Assembly (NCBI RefSeq): GCF_000023825.1
Contig: NC_013061.1
Location: forward strand, 124,001 to 188,000
Origin: Pedobacter heparinus DSM 2366
Lineage (GTDB): Bacteria; Bacteroidota; Bacteroidia; Sphingobacteriales; Sphingobacteriaceae
DNA: 64,000 nt
Direction of reading: 5' to 3'
Below, piece by piece: positions 21,170 to 29,325 of the stretch (its first letter is position 1; each line of letters opens with the position of its first letter). The position numbers were made by a program, and so were the translations under genes. A model generated the notes under the pieces. That model was not told where the DNA came from and ran no database searches. It worked only from the letters and a program-made list of their open reading frames with translations.

Positions 21170-21700
21170 TTATTTTATCAATAGCAAACTTTCTACAGCA
21201 GCAATGGCATTGTCCAGCCGGTTTTCCTGACCGCCTATCACTATGTAAGCTGCATTTAAAGCTTTCAGTTCCTTATGCCATACCTGCATAAAATGCTCGC
21301 GTTTATGAGGGAAATCGCGCAGCGGATCTTCCTGCCAGGGCAGGTCGATGTCCATCAGTAAATAAAGGTCATAATGATAGCAGGGCAGGGCATCCAGCAC
21401 TACCTGAGGCGTTTCGCCAAAAACCTCATCGCTCCATATTTTTACCGTCAGAAAGGTAGTATCACAAAAAATGAAGTCTTTTTCGGCAATAGACAATATC
21501 GATTCTTCCAGGGCTACCTGTCCGTGAAACATATTGGTCTCATCCTGTAAGTTACAGGGTTCGGTTAGGGCTGCACAATAATACCGCGCATATTCGGGCA
21601 CCCAAAGTGTTTCGTAATGCCTGGCCAGCTGTGCAGTAATGGTCGATTTACCCGTGCTTTCCGGGCCTACAATGGCAATTTTTTTAATGTTCCTGTTCAC
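21170..21700 (-). CDS. NadR-like P-loop kinase, probably in thiamine or nicotinamide riboside salvage
   Basis: About 176 residues with Walker A IVGPESTGKSTI near the N terminus, then VPEYARYYCAAL, FCDTTFLTVKIWSDEVFG and the DLPWQEDPLRDFP segment typical of the NadR ribosylnicotinamide-kinase domain. The nucleotidyltransferase half of NadR is absent. I place the start at GTG 21700, preceded by GGAGGAAG and overlapping the pnuT stop by 17 nt; an in-frame ATG at 21757 would add 19 unlike residues. It would phosphorylate the substrate taken up by the PnuC/PnuT-family permease. The TPP-linked neighbourhood suggests thiamine, while family homology suggests nicotinamide riboside. Confidence 0.8.
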   Translation of the reverse strand: MNRNIKKIAIVGPESTGKSTITAQLARHYETLWVPEYARYYCAALTEPCNLQDETNMFHGQVALEESILSIAEKDFIFCDTTFLTVKIWSDEVFGETPQVVLDALPCYHYDLYLLMDIDLPWQEDPLRDFPHKREHFMQVWHKELKALNAAYIVIGGQENRLDNAIAAVESLLLIK

Positions 21701-22298
21701 GGTAAATCTTCCTCCAGTCCAAATAACCAACAATTGCAATATAAACATATAATGCATACATCACAGCTGTAGCATACAGGTCTTTCGACACGTACATCCC
21801 TACATAAATGATGTCTGCAAAAATCCAGATCAGCCAGTTCTGTATCACCTTACGGGCAAGAAATACCTGGGCAACCAGACTGCAGGCGGTACAAAAACTA
21901 TCAATAAAAGGGAAAGAAGCATCTGTATTTTTATGCAGCAGCTGCCCCAGCAGGAAGGTGAAAACGACAACGCCAATTGCAGACAGCAGCATTTCTTTTT
22001 GGGTAATGTGCGCTATCGGTCTGGAGGCAGCCGGGTTGTTCCTGTTTTTGCTCCAGTAATACCAGCCGTATACATTCATAAAAAAGAAATAAAACTGCAG
22101 GCCCATATCGGCATACAATTTCGATTCAAAGAAAATAAAGATATAGATGATTACACTTACAATTGCAATAGGCCAGCTGTAAATGTTGTTCTTGGCCGCC
22201 AGCCATACACAAAGTATACCGGTAAACACACCAAACCACTCCAAGGCCCCGGTTTGAATAAAAAATTGAGTAAAGCTGTCCTTCAGTAATTCAATCAT
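21684..22298 (-). CDS. PnuC/PnuT-family vitamin transporter
   Basis: 204 residues, about seven membrane helices, with the family features WFGVFTGILCVWLAAKNNIYSWPIAIVSVIIYI near the start and NWLIWIFADIIYVGMYVSKDLYATAVMYALYV near the end (WxxW...D pattern). PnuC-family proteins carry nicotinamide riboside by facilitated diffusion and trap it by phosphorylation; the PnuT branch carries thiamine in TPP-riboswitch loci. The gene overlaps the kinase gene and lies upstream of the riboswitch, so the riboswitch does not head its message. Its own TACTTTTG box sits four bases before the ATG. Confidence 0.85.
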   Translation of the reverse strand: MIELLKDSFTQFFIQTGALEWFGVFTGILCVWLAAKNNIYSWPIAIVSVIIYIFIFFESKLYADMGLQFYFFFMNVYGWYYWSKNRNNPAASRPIAHITQKEMLLSAIGVVVFTFLLGQLLHKNTDASFPFIDSFCTACSLVAQVFLARKVIQNWLIWIFADIIYVGMYVSKDLYATAVMYALYVYIAIVGYLDWRKIYREQEH

Positions 22299-22302
22299 CG
22301 CC

Positions 22303-22310
22303 CAAAAGTA
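22303..22310 (-). promoter_or_regulatory. -7 box abutting the pnuT-like start codon
   Basis: TACTTTTG on the minus strand ends four bases before the ATG at 22298, implying a leaderless or nearly leaderless message. No good TTTG element is seen upstream. Confidence 0.5.
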
Positions 22311-22415
22311 CTAAATGGATCTTGCATGGTTTAAAACAATCCGGAATATTGTTTGTCTATAAATGAAAGATCATCATTACAACTGAAATAAAGGTTAAAC
22401 TAAAATTGATTAGCA

Positions 22416-22727
22416 ATGAAAAAGATAAGCTTCTTAGTGGCAGCGGGCTTGCTGCTCACGTTTTTTGCCTTCACATTGATTAAAGCGACTGGCATACAGG
22501 GTAAGGTCAGTCCGCCTGATGGAGCTGTACAGGTGCTTGCCGTGACAGGAACAGATACCCTTAAAGCAGAAATCAGGAATGGTAGTTTTATGTTCAGCGG
22601 AATAAAACCGGCCACCTATACCTTATGGATAAAGGCCAAAGCGCCCTATAAAGATACATCAGTAGAGAACGTGGCCGTTATAGACAGCGCCGTAACAGAT
22701 GTTGGCGAGATTAAGCTTCAGCAATAA
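22416..22727 (+). CDS. Small exported carboxypeptidase-regulatory-like protein
   Basis: 103 residues: a signal peptide or N-terminal anchor (MKKISFLVAAGLLLTFFAFTL) followed by one beta-sandwich domain with the pattern of CarboxypepD_reg/SpaA-like folds (GIQGKVSPPDGAVQVLAVTGTDT...FMFSGIKPATYTLWIKA...VENVAVIDSAVTDVGEIKL). No catalytic motif. It stands alone, divergent from the pnuT-like gene, with its own terminator. Probably periplasmic or surface-exposed; function unknown. Confidence 0.8.
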   Translation: MKKISFLVAAGLLLTFFAFTLIKATGIQGKVSPPDGAVQVLAVTGTDTLKAEIRNGSFMFSGIKPATYTLWIKAKAPYKDTSVENVAVIDSAVTDVGEIKLQQ

Positions 22728-22748
22728 CTAAAGTTTGTAGCATGATTT

Positions 22749-22778
22749 GGAGGGTATTTTATCCTCCATTTTTATTTA
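22749..22778 (+). terminator. Intrinsic terminator after the small exported protein
   Basis: GGAGGGTA and TATCCTCC form an 8-bp stem with one G-T pair and a TTT loop, followed by ATTTTTATTT. Confidence 0.8.
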
Positions 22779-22822
22779 TAAGGGTTTTTTTAAAAATAGC
22801 AGATTTTTAACACACAAAAGCG

Positions 22823-22942
22823 TAACTTTGCATCCCGACAGAAGAGTCGGGAGCTTTATACCCTGCAAGGGAAATCTCTGGACTATTCCGGTCTCAAAAC
22901 TGCATTTTTTTATCCATAATACATTAGACTTTTTAAAGCCTT
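22823..22942 (+). promoter_or_regulatory. carB promoter box and structured leader
   Basis: TAACTTTG (22823-22830) is a -7 box. The following ~105-nt leader holds three consecutive small hairpins: TCCCGAC/GTCGGGA (22833-22839 with 22846-22852), CCCT/AGGG (22861-22864 with 22868-22871) and CTGGA/TCCGG (22878-22882 with 22887-22891), then a T7 run at 22905-22911. It could be a cis-regulatory RNA for pyrimidine or arginine control; no known family is recognised. Confidence 0.5.
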
Positions 22943-25759
22943 ATGCCTAAAGACACCTCCATACGCTCAGTACTAATTATCGGATCGGGCCCTATCATCA
23001 TTGGCCAAGCCTGCGAATTTGACTATTCGGGATCTCAAGCCGCCTTATCTTTAAAAGAAGAGGGAATTGAAGTTTCGATCATCAATTCAAATCCTGCAAC
23101 CATCATGACCGACAAAGTGATTGGGGACCATGTTTACCTCTGGCCGCTAACGGTAGATTCTATTGAGCAGATTTTGCAGGAACGCAAAATTGATGCTGTA
23201 CTGCCTACTATGGGTGGACAAACAGCGTTGAATCTTTGTATTGAAGCATCTGAACGGGGCATTTGGGAAAAATACGGTGTTAAAGTGATCGGTGTGGATG
23301 TTGCAGCAATCGAGAAAACTGAAAACCGGGAAGCTTTCCGCCAGTTAATGGTTGATATAGGTGTAGGGGTAGCTACTTCAAAAATTGCCAACTCTTTCCT
23401 GGAAGGTAAAGAAGCAGCCCAGGAAATTGGTTATCCATTGGTTATCCGCCCTTCTTATACATTGGGTGGTTATGGAGGTGGTTTCGTACACAAAAAAGAA
23501 GAATTTGACCAGGCTTTAAAACGCGGGCTTGAGGCTTCTCCTACCCATGAGGTACTGGTAGAGCAAGCCGTTTTAGGCTGGAAAGAATATGAACTGGAGT
23601 TGTTAAGGGACAGTAATGACAATGTGATCATTATCTGTTCTATTGAAAACTTCGATCCAATGGGTATCCATACAGGAGATTCCATCACCGTAGCACCGGC
23701 AATGACCTTGTCCGACCGTTGCTACCAGGATATGCGTAACCAGGCTATCCGCATGATGCGCGCCATCGGAAACTTCGCCGGAGGCTGTAATGTACAGTTC
23801 TCGGTAAATCCCGACAACGATGAGATCATTGCCATCGAGATCAACCCAAGGGTATCCCGCTCGTCGGCCCTGGCCAGTAAAGCAACAGGATATCCTATTG
23901 CCAAAATTGCGGCTAAACTGGCTATCGGGTATAACCTGGACGAACTGGAAAACCAGATTACAAAAACAACCTCGGCCTACTTTGAGCCTACTTTAGACTA
24001 TGTAATCGTAAAAGTACCCCGCTGGAACTTTGATAAATTTAAAGGCGCCAATATGGAGCTGGGCCTGCAGATGAAATCGGTAGGTGAGGTGATGGCTATC
24101 GGCCGTACTTTTATCGAAGCCCTCCAAAAAGCTTGTCAGAGCTTAGAGATCAGCCGCGCAGGTCTGGGTGCAGATGGTAAGCACAAAAGAAACATCGACG
24201 AAATCATGTATGGCCTGGAGCATGCCAGCTGGAACAGGTTGTTCCTGATCAAGGATGCCATGAGTATGGGTGTGCCACTTGAGTCGATCCGTAAAGTTAC
24301 CCGTATCGACAAATGGTTCCTGTCACAAATACAGGAATTGGTGCAGCTGGAAACAGAGCTGAAACGTTATTCACTAAATAATATTCCTAAAGACTTCTTC
24401 TTTACCCTAAAGCAGAAAGGTTTTTCTGATATCCAGATTGCCTATCTGCTGGGCAATGTAACCGAAGATGAAGTATACGAGCGCAGAAAGTCGTTGGGCA
24501 TCAAACGCGTTTACAAAATGGTGGATACCTGTGCTGCCGAGTTTGCTGCAAAAACACCTTACTATTACTCAACTTTTGAGGAAGAGAACGAATCTTTGCC
24601 ATCTGATAAAAAGAAAGTGATTGTACTTGGCTCTGGTCCTAACCGTATCGGGCAGGGTATAGAGTTCGACTATTCTTGTGTGCATGGTCTGCTTGCCGCC
24701 AAAGAAACCGGTTTCGAAGCCATCATGATCAACTGTAACCCAGAGACGGTATCTACCGACTTTAACATGGCCGATAAACTATACTTTGAACCGGTATTCT
24801 GGGAGCATGTACGAGAAATTATAGAACTGGAAAACCCTGTAGGTGTAATTGTACAGCTAGGCGGACAAACGGCCTTAAAGATGGCCGAGAAGCTGCACGA
24901 GAATGGCATTAAGATTATCGGCACTTCTTATAACGACATGGATGTGGCCGAAGACAGGGGCCGTTTCTCAGACCTTTTAAAGGAACTTGATATTCCCTAT
25001 CCAAAATATGGTGTTGCAGAAAATGCCGAAGAAGCAATAGTTGTAGCAAATGAAGTGGGTTATCCGGTATTGGTCAGACCAAGCTATGTATTGGGCGGAC
25101 AGGGAATGAGCATCGTGATCAACGATGAAGACCTGGAAAAAGCGGTCGTGAAATTATTGGGAGACCTTCCCGGTAACCGTGTATTGATCGATCATTTCCT
25201 GGATAGGGCAGAAGAAACAGAGTCTGATTCGATCAGTGATGGGGAAGATGTACATATCGTTGGATTGATGGAACATATTGAGCCAGCTGGTATCCACTCC
25301 GGAGATTCCAGTGCGGTATTGCCTCCGTTCAGCTTATCTGAAAAGGTAATGAACGACATGGAAACTTACTCTAAAAAGATTGCAAGAGCACTGAATGTCA
25401 TCGGCCTGTTGAACATCCAGTTTGCAGTTAAAGATGAAAAAGTATATGTGATTGAGGCCAATCCAAGGGCTTCCAGGACGGTTCCTTTCATTGCTAAAGC
25501 TTATGATGTGCCTTACATCAATATTGCCGCCAAGGTGATGCTGGGTGTAAATAAACTGAAAGACTTTACCATCGAGCGCAAACTGAAAGGTTATGCCATT
25601 AAAGAACCGGTATTCTCCTTCAACAAATTCCCTGAGGTAACTAAAGAATTAGGCCCGGAAATGAAATCGACCGGCGAGGCCATCAGGTTCATTAAAGACA
25701 CCGAAGATCCTTACTTCAGAAAATTGATTAAAGATAAATCGATGTATTTGTCCAAGTAA
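22943..25759 (+). CDS. carB: Carbamoyl-phosphate synthase large subunit lacking the allosteric domain
   Basis: 938 residues. Both ATP-grasp halves are intact: N half with IGSGPIIIGQACEFDYSG, RPSYTLGGYGGG, SIENFDPMGIHTGDSITVAPA and EINPRVSRSSALASKATG; C half with VLGSGPNRIGQGIEFDYSCVH, VIVQLGGQTALK and EANPRASRTVPFIAKA. It converts bicarbonate, ammonia and two ATP to carbamoyl phosphate for pyrimidine and arginine synthesis. The chain stops shortly after FNKFPEVTKELGPEMKSTGEA, where E. coli CarB (1073 residues) enters its ~135-residue MGS-like allosteric domain, so UMP/ornithine control of the usual kind should be missing. carA is not adjacent. A terminator follows at once. Confidence 0.97.
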   Translation: MPKDTSIRSVLIIGSGPIIIGQACEFDYSGSQAALSLKEEGIEVSIINSNPATIMTDKVIGDHVYLWPLTVDSIEQILQERKIDAVLPTMGGQTALNLCIEASERGIWEKYGVKVIGVDVAAIEKTENREAFRQLMVDIGVGVATSKIANSFLEGKEAAQEIGYPLVIRPSYTLGGYGGGFVHKKEEFDQALKRGLEASPTHEVLVEQAVLGWKEYELELLRDSNDNVIIICSIENFDPMGIHTGDSITVAPAMTLSDRCYQDMRNQAIRMMRAIGNFAGGCNVQFSVNPDNDEIIAIEINPRVSRSSALASKATGYPIAKIAAKLAIGYNLDELENQITKTTSAYFEPTLDYVIVKVPRWNFDKFKGANMELGLQMKSVGEVMAIGRTFIEALQKACQSLEISRAGLGADGKHKRNIDEIMYGLEHASWNRLFLIKDAMSMGVPLESIRKVTRIDKWFLSQIQELVQLETELKRYSLNNIPKDFFFTLKQKGFSDIQIAYLLGNVTEDEVYERRKSLGIKRVYKMVDTCAAEFAAKTPYYYSTFEEENESLPSDKKKVIVLGSGPNRIGQGIEFDYSCVHGLLAAKETGFEAIMINCNPETVSTDFNMADKLYFEPVFWEHVREIIELENPVGVIVQLGGQTALKMAEKLHENGIKIIGTSYNDMDVAEDRGRFSDLLKELDIPYPKYGVAENAEEAIVVANEVGYPVLVRPSYVLGGQGMSIVINDEDLEKAVVKLLGDLPGNRVLIDHFLDRAEETESDSISDGEDVHIVGLMEHIEPAGIHSGDSSAVLPPFSLSEKVMNDMETYSKKIARALNVIGLLNIQFAVKDEKVYVIEANPRASRTVPFIAKAYDVPYINIAAKVMLGVNKLKDFTIERKLKGYAIKEPVFSFNKFPEVTKELGPEMKSTGEAIRFIKDTEDPYFRKLIKDKSMYLSK

Positions 25760-25764
25760 TATAG

Positions 25765-25790
25765 AAAGTCCCGAAAGGGACTTTTTTATT
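25765..25790 (+). terminator. Intrinsic terminator after carB
   Basis: AAAGTCCC-GAAA-GGGACTTT tetraloop hairpin with a TTTTTTA tail, starting 5 bp after the stop codon. Confidence 0.92.
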
Positions 25791-25819
25791 TTACAGGCCT
25801 TCGTCAATTTCCCCCCTGA

Positions 25820-25855
25820 AATAAAAAATCCTCGTTACCTTACGATAACGAGGAT
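25820..25855 (-). terminator. Minus-strand intrinsic terminator, 215 nt below radA
   Basis: Read on the minus strand, ATCCTCGTTA and TAACGAGGAT form a perfect 10-bp stem with an 8-base loop followed by TTTTTATTT. It ends minus-strand transcription coming from radA, or from an unannotated transcript between. Confidence 0.85.
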
Positions 25856-26069
25856 AATCATCCCTATTGTTTGTTAAAATCCATAAATGAACGTTAACGA
25901 TTGAATAAAGGCAATTAACAGGCCATTTTCAAAATACCTTTGTTTGATGGTGTAACTATCTTATAACTAGGTGGGTATGAAAAACAACAAAAGAAGTGTA
26001 ATTACAATTTCGTGTAAATAAATCCCCGTACTGTAGAAATATGTGGTTTGTTTTCTACGTTTTAGCTGT
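25856..26069. other. Gene-free interval beside radA with promoter-like box and tiny ORF
   Basis: No protein-coding gene is evident in the 310 bp between carB and radA. The plus strand holds TACCTTTG (about 25935-25942), then AGGTGGG and a 14-codon frame beginning ATG at 25977 (MKNNKRSVITISCK, stop at 26019-26021), then an inverted repeat GTAGAAA/TTTCTAC (26033-26039 with 26052-26058). This could be a small RNA or a long radA 3' UTR; evidence is thin. Confidence 0.35.
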
Positions 26070-27446
26070 TTATCCAAATAACTGGGAGAAAACATCTTCT
26101 ATTTTGCTCACTGCAATCAACTCAATCTTATAACGTTCAACTACCAGCCCTTTCCTGTTGTAATTAGAAATAAAGATCCGTTCAAAACCAAGCTTTTCTG
26201 CTTCAGAAATGCGTTGTTCAATTCGGTTTACCGCCCTGATCTCGCCAGAAAGGCCAACTTCAGCAGCAAAGCATATTTTTGAAGAAATAAATATATCCTC
26301 ATGAGAAGAGATAATGGCCACCAGGATGGCCAGGTCAATAGCCGGGTCCTCTACCTTTATTCCGCCGGCAATATTTAAAAATACGTCTCTTGTGCTCAAT
26401 CTGAACCCGCATCTTTTTTCCAGCACGGCAAGCAGCATGTTCATCCTTTTGGTATCGAAGCCATTTGAGGACCGCTGGGGGGTTCCATAGGCTGCCGCAC
26501 TCACCAGGGCCTGTGTTTCAATCAACATTGGTCTGGCGCCCTCTAAAGTGGCCGATATGGCAATTCCGCTCAGCTCTTCATCCCGCTGGGAAAGCAGTAT
26601 TTCTGATGGGTTGGAAACCTGCCTCAATCCGCTGCTGTGCATGGCATAGATCCCAAGCTCGGCTGCAGCACCAAACCTGTTTTTTATCGACCGCAATATC
26701 CGGTATACATGGTGCCTGTCGCCCTCAAATTGTAAAACGGTATCCACCATATGTTCCAGTATTTTGGGCCCAGCAATCGTTCCGTCCTTGGTAATGTGGC
26801 CTATTAGAAATACCGGGGTATCCGTCTCCTTTGCAAAACGCAGCAACTCGGCCGTACACTCCCTTACCTGCGACACGCTGCCCGGGGTAGATTCTATGTG
26901 TGCCGAATGCAGGGTCTGTATCGAATCGACAACCACAATATCGGGCTCAAGCTCTTCTATCTGTTTAAATATATTTTGTGTGGAAGTTTCTGTCAGGATG
27001 TAGCAATCTGCCATGGGCTGTACAGTGATCCGCTCTGCCCGCATTTTAATCTGCTGTTCACTTTCCTCTCCGGATACATACAAAATCTTTTTGCCCGAAA
27101 TGTTTAAGGCCAGCTGCAGCATTAAAGTGGATTTGCCAATGCCAGGCTCACCGCCGATCAAAATAACAGAACCAGCAACAAGGCCCCCGCCCAAAACCCG
27201 GTCAAGCTCTGTATCGCCGGTCAAAATGCGTTCTTCGGTTATAGACTGGATATTGTCTACCTTGTTGGGCTTACTAACGCGCTGGGTACCGGTACTTGTT
27301 TTCCAGGCGGGCACTTTAGCAGCTGCTTTTTCAATAACCTCTTCCACAAAAGTATTCCACTCATTGCAGGACGGACATTTGCCCAGCCATTTTGCTGATT
27401 CGTATCCGCAGCTCTGGCAAAAATATGCTGATTTTGTTTTAGCCAA
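26070..27446 (-). CDS. radA: DNA repair protein RadA (Sms)
   Basis: 458 residues: N-terminal zinc finger (CQSCGYESAKWLGKCPSCNEW), RecA-like ATPase with Walker A GGEPGIGKSTLMLQ near residue 97, the RadA hallmark KNRFG (SIKNRFGAAAELG), and a C-terminal LonC-like domain (LSTRDVFLNIAGGIKVEDPAIDLA). RadA is a hexameric helicase that drives branch migration in recombination. The start is TTG at 27446. It follows rng and its terminator, so it probably has its own promoter in 27447-27584, where I could not identify a clear box. Confidence 0.97.
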   Translation of the reverse strand: MAKTKSAYFCQSCGYESAKWLGKCPSCNEWNTFVEEVIEKAAAKVPAWKTSTGTQRVSKPNKVDNIQSITEERILTGDTELDRVLGGGLVAGSVILIGGEPGIGKSTLMLQLALNISGKKILYVSGEESEQQIKMRAERITVQPMADCYILTETSTQNIFKQIEELEPDIVVVDSIQTLHSAHIESTPGSVSQVRECTAELLRFAKETDTPVFLIGHITKDGTIAGPKILEHMVDTVLQFEGDRHHVYRILRSIKNRFGAAAELGIYAMHSSGLRQVSNPSEILLSQRDEELSGIAISATLEGARPMLIETQALVSAAAYGTPQRSSNGFDTKRMNMLLAVLEKRCGFRLSTRDVFLNIAGGIKVEDPAIDLAILVAIISSHEDIFISSKICFAAEVGLSGEIRAVNRIEQRISEAEKLGFERIFISNYNRKGLVVERYKIELIAVSKIEDVFSQLFG

Positions 27447-27584
27447 TTTATTTAATTTTAATGAACCATTTCGTTACCCTGAACCGGGCCCTCACTTTGT
27501 AATGCAACTTTCTCTTGCGATGTTCAGGAAGACACAATATAATGTAAGGGCTTACGAATTTAACTTAAATTCCAGTAAAATCAG

Positions 27585-27631
27585 CTTGAAAACAAAACAG
27601 GCCTGATCTCTTTTTCGAAATCAGGCCTGTT
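27585..27631 (-). terminator. Intrinsic terminator after rng
   Basis: On the minus strand AACAGGCCTGAT and ATCAGGCCTGTT pair over 12 bp, followed by TTGTTTT. It lies 17 bp past the rng stop. Confidence 0.9.
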
Positions 27632-27648
27632 GAACAACCGAAAAGGTA

Positions 27649-29199
27649 TTATAATTTGATCTCTTCGTCCTTTGACGAAATAAAGTGGAATTCAGTAAGG
27701 TTATACGAAGGCACAGCTTTAATCTTTATGCGCTGTCCAAATTTAAAGAACCACTTCCACTGTAAAGAAATAAATCCTTTTTTAATGTAGGCTTCAATGT
27801 AAGGGTGCACACAAAGCGTAATATTTTTTTCGTTTTGCTCCTGCAAAATATAGGTCAGATTGTTTTCAATGTCATCCATCAAAACAATGCTTGCCTTAAT
27901 TTCTCCCGTCCCGTCACAGGCCGGGCATTTCTCACTGGTCACAATGTTCATCTCCGGCCGTACACGCTGACGGGTGATCTGGACCAGCCCAAATTTACTT
28001 GGTGGTAATATGGTATGTTTGGCGCGGTCTAACTGCATCAGGTCCCTCAAATGGTCAAACAGCATTTTTCTGTTTGCCGGTTTGTGCATATCAATAAAAT
28101 CGATCACCACAATACCACCCATATCACGCAAACGCAGCTGGCGGGCAATCTCTTTTGCCGCCTCTTTGTTTACCTGTAAGGCATTCTCTTCCTGATTTTC
28201 CTTGCTGGCCGTTCTGTTGCCGCTGTTTACGTCAATTACGTGCAAGGCTTCAGTATGCTCTACCACCAGGTAGGCACCACCAGCCAGGTTTACCGTTTTC
28301 CCAAAAGCATTTTTAATTTGCTTCTCAATCCCGAAGTGTTCAAATATAGGCTCTTTATGTCTGTACAGTTTTACAATCTTCTCCATTTCCGGAGAGATCT
28401 CATGTACATAAGAGCGGATATCCTCGAACAGATTGTTGTCGCTTACATATACATTCGTGAAATCGGTACTCAAAATATCACGGATCAGTGTCGAAGTCCG
28501 GTCCATTTCTCCCCAAACACGTTTAGAAGGCTCCGCATCGGGCAACTTCTTAATGAAGTTTTCCCATTTGGCTACCGAATCTAAAAGGTCTTTCTGAAGT
28601 TCGGCAACACCCTTGCCTTCTGATACCGTTCGGATGATCACGCCAAAATTCTTAGGTTTAATACTTTCAATAATCTTTTTAAGACGATTACGTTCAGTAT
28701 TGCTCTTAATCTTTTTGGAAATAGAGATCACATTTGAGAAGGGCACCAATACAATATATCTTCCGGCAATCGAAAGATCAGAACTTAAACGGGGTCCTTT
28801 TGTTGAGATGGGCTCTTTAGCGATCTGGACAGGCAAAACGAGGTTCTTACTTACCACCTCTGATATTTTTCCTGCTTTGTTAATGTCACCCTCTAATTTG
28901 AAATTATCTAATAAAGTGCCGTTAACAGAGCCATTACGCTTGATTTTCGTAAGCTTTATTAAAGATTGTACTTGCGGACCAAGATCAAAGTAATGCAAAA
29001 AAGCATCCTTTTCATAACCAACATCAACAAACGCAGCATTTAGGCCCGGCATAATTTTCTTTATGCGGCCTAAATAAATGTCGCCTACAGCGTAATTGTT
29101 ATTGATCTGCTCCTTATGGAGTTCTACAAGTTGTTTGTCTTCAACTAAAGCTATGGTTACTCCCGAAGGAGATGAATCTATAATTAGTTCCTTTACCAA
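27649..29199 (-). CDS. rng: Ribonuclease E/G family protein
   Basis: 516 residues. An S1 RNA-binding domain (about 38-120, YLGRIKKIMPGLNAAFVDVGYEKDAFLH) leads into the RNase H-like catalytic core with the metal-binding IDVNSGNRTASKENQEE and GGIVVIDFIDMH aspartates and the zinc-link cysteines in KCPACDGTGE. The long C-terminal scaffold of E. coli RNase E is absent, so this is the RNase G size class. It cuts single-stranded RNA in rRNA maturation and mRNA decay. The start is TTG at 29199; a perfect palindrome lies 14 bp upstream. Confidence 0.95.
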   Translation of the reverse strand: MVKELIIDSSPSGVTIALVEDKQLVELHKEQINNNYAVGDIYLGRIKKIMPGLNAAFVDVGYEKDAFLHYFDLGPQVQSLIKLTKIKRNGSVNGTLLDNFKLEGDINKAGKISEVVSKNLVLPVQIAKEPISTKGPRLSSDLSIAGRYIVLVPFSNVISISKKIKSNTERNRLKKIIESIKPKNFGVIIRTVSEGKGVAELQKDLLDSVAKWENFIKKLPDAEPSKRVWGEMDRTSTLIRDILSTDFTNVYVSDNNLFEDIRSYVHEISPEMEKIVKLYRHKEPIFEHFGIEKQIKNAFGKTVNLAGGAYLVVEHTEALHVIDVNSGNRTASKENQEENALQVNKEAAKEIARQLRLRDMGGIVVIDFIDMHKPANRKMLFDHLRDLMQLDRAKHTILPPSKFGLVQITRQRVRPEMNIVTSEKCPACDGTGEIKASIVLMDDIENNLTYILQEQNEKNITLCVHPYIEAYIKKGFISLQWKWFFKFGQRIKIKAVPSYNLTEFHFISSKDEEIKL

Positions 29200-29213
29200 A
29201 AGCTACAGATTTT

Positions 29214-29229
29214 AAGGTATAAATACCTT
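29214..29229 (-). promoter_or_regulatory. Perfect palindrome just upstream of rng
   Basis: AAGGTAT-AA-ATACCTT is a 7+2+7 perfect dyad 14 bp before the rng start. A second hairpin, AAAGGCTA/TAGCCTTT (29272-29279 with 29293-29300), lies further up. Neither has a T tract. They could be an operator or RNA structures for autoregulation, as known for the RNase E leader in E. coli; this is inferred. Confidence 0.5.
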
Positions 29230-29325
29230 ATTAACACATGGACAATAAAAAAAACATTACTGCCAACAACTAAAGGCTACGATCACAAATCCTAGCCTTT
29301 ATGTTGAGCAATACTTTAAGAAAAA

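Noticed and set aside
27013..27606. 197-codon plus-strand frame over the radA 5' half
   Set aside because: Antisense to a clear RadA zinc-finger and ATPase region; no similarity and no start signals.
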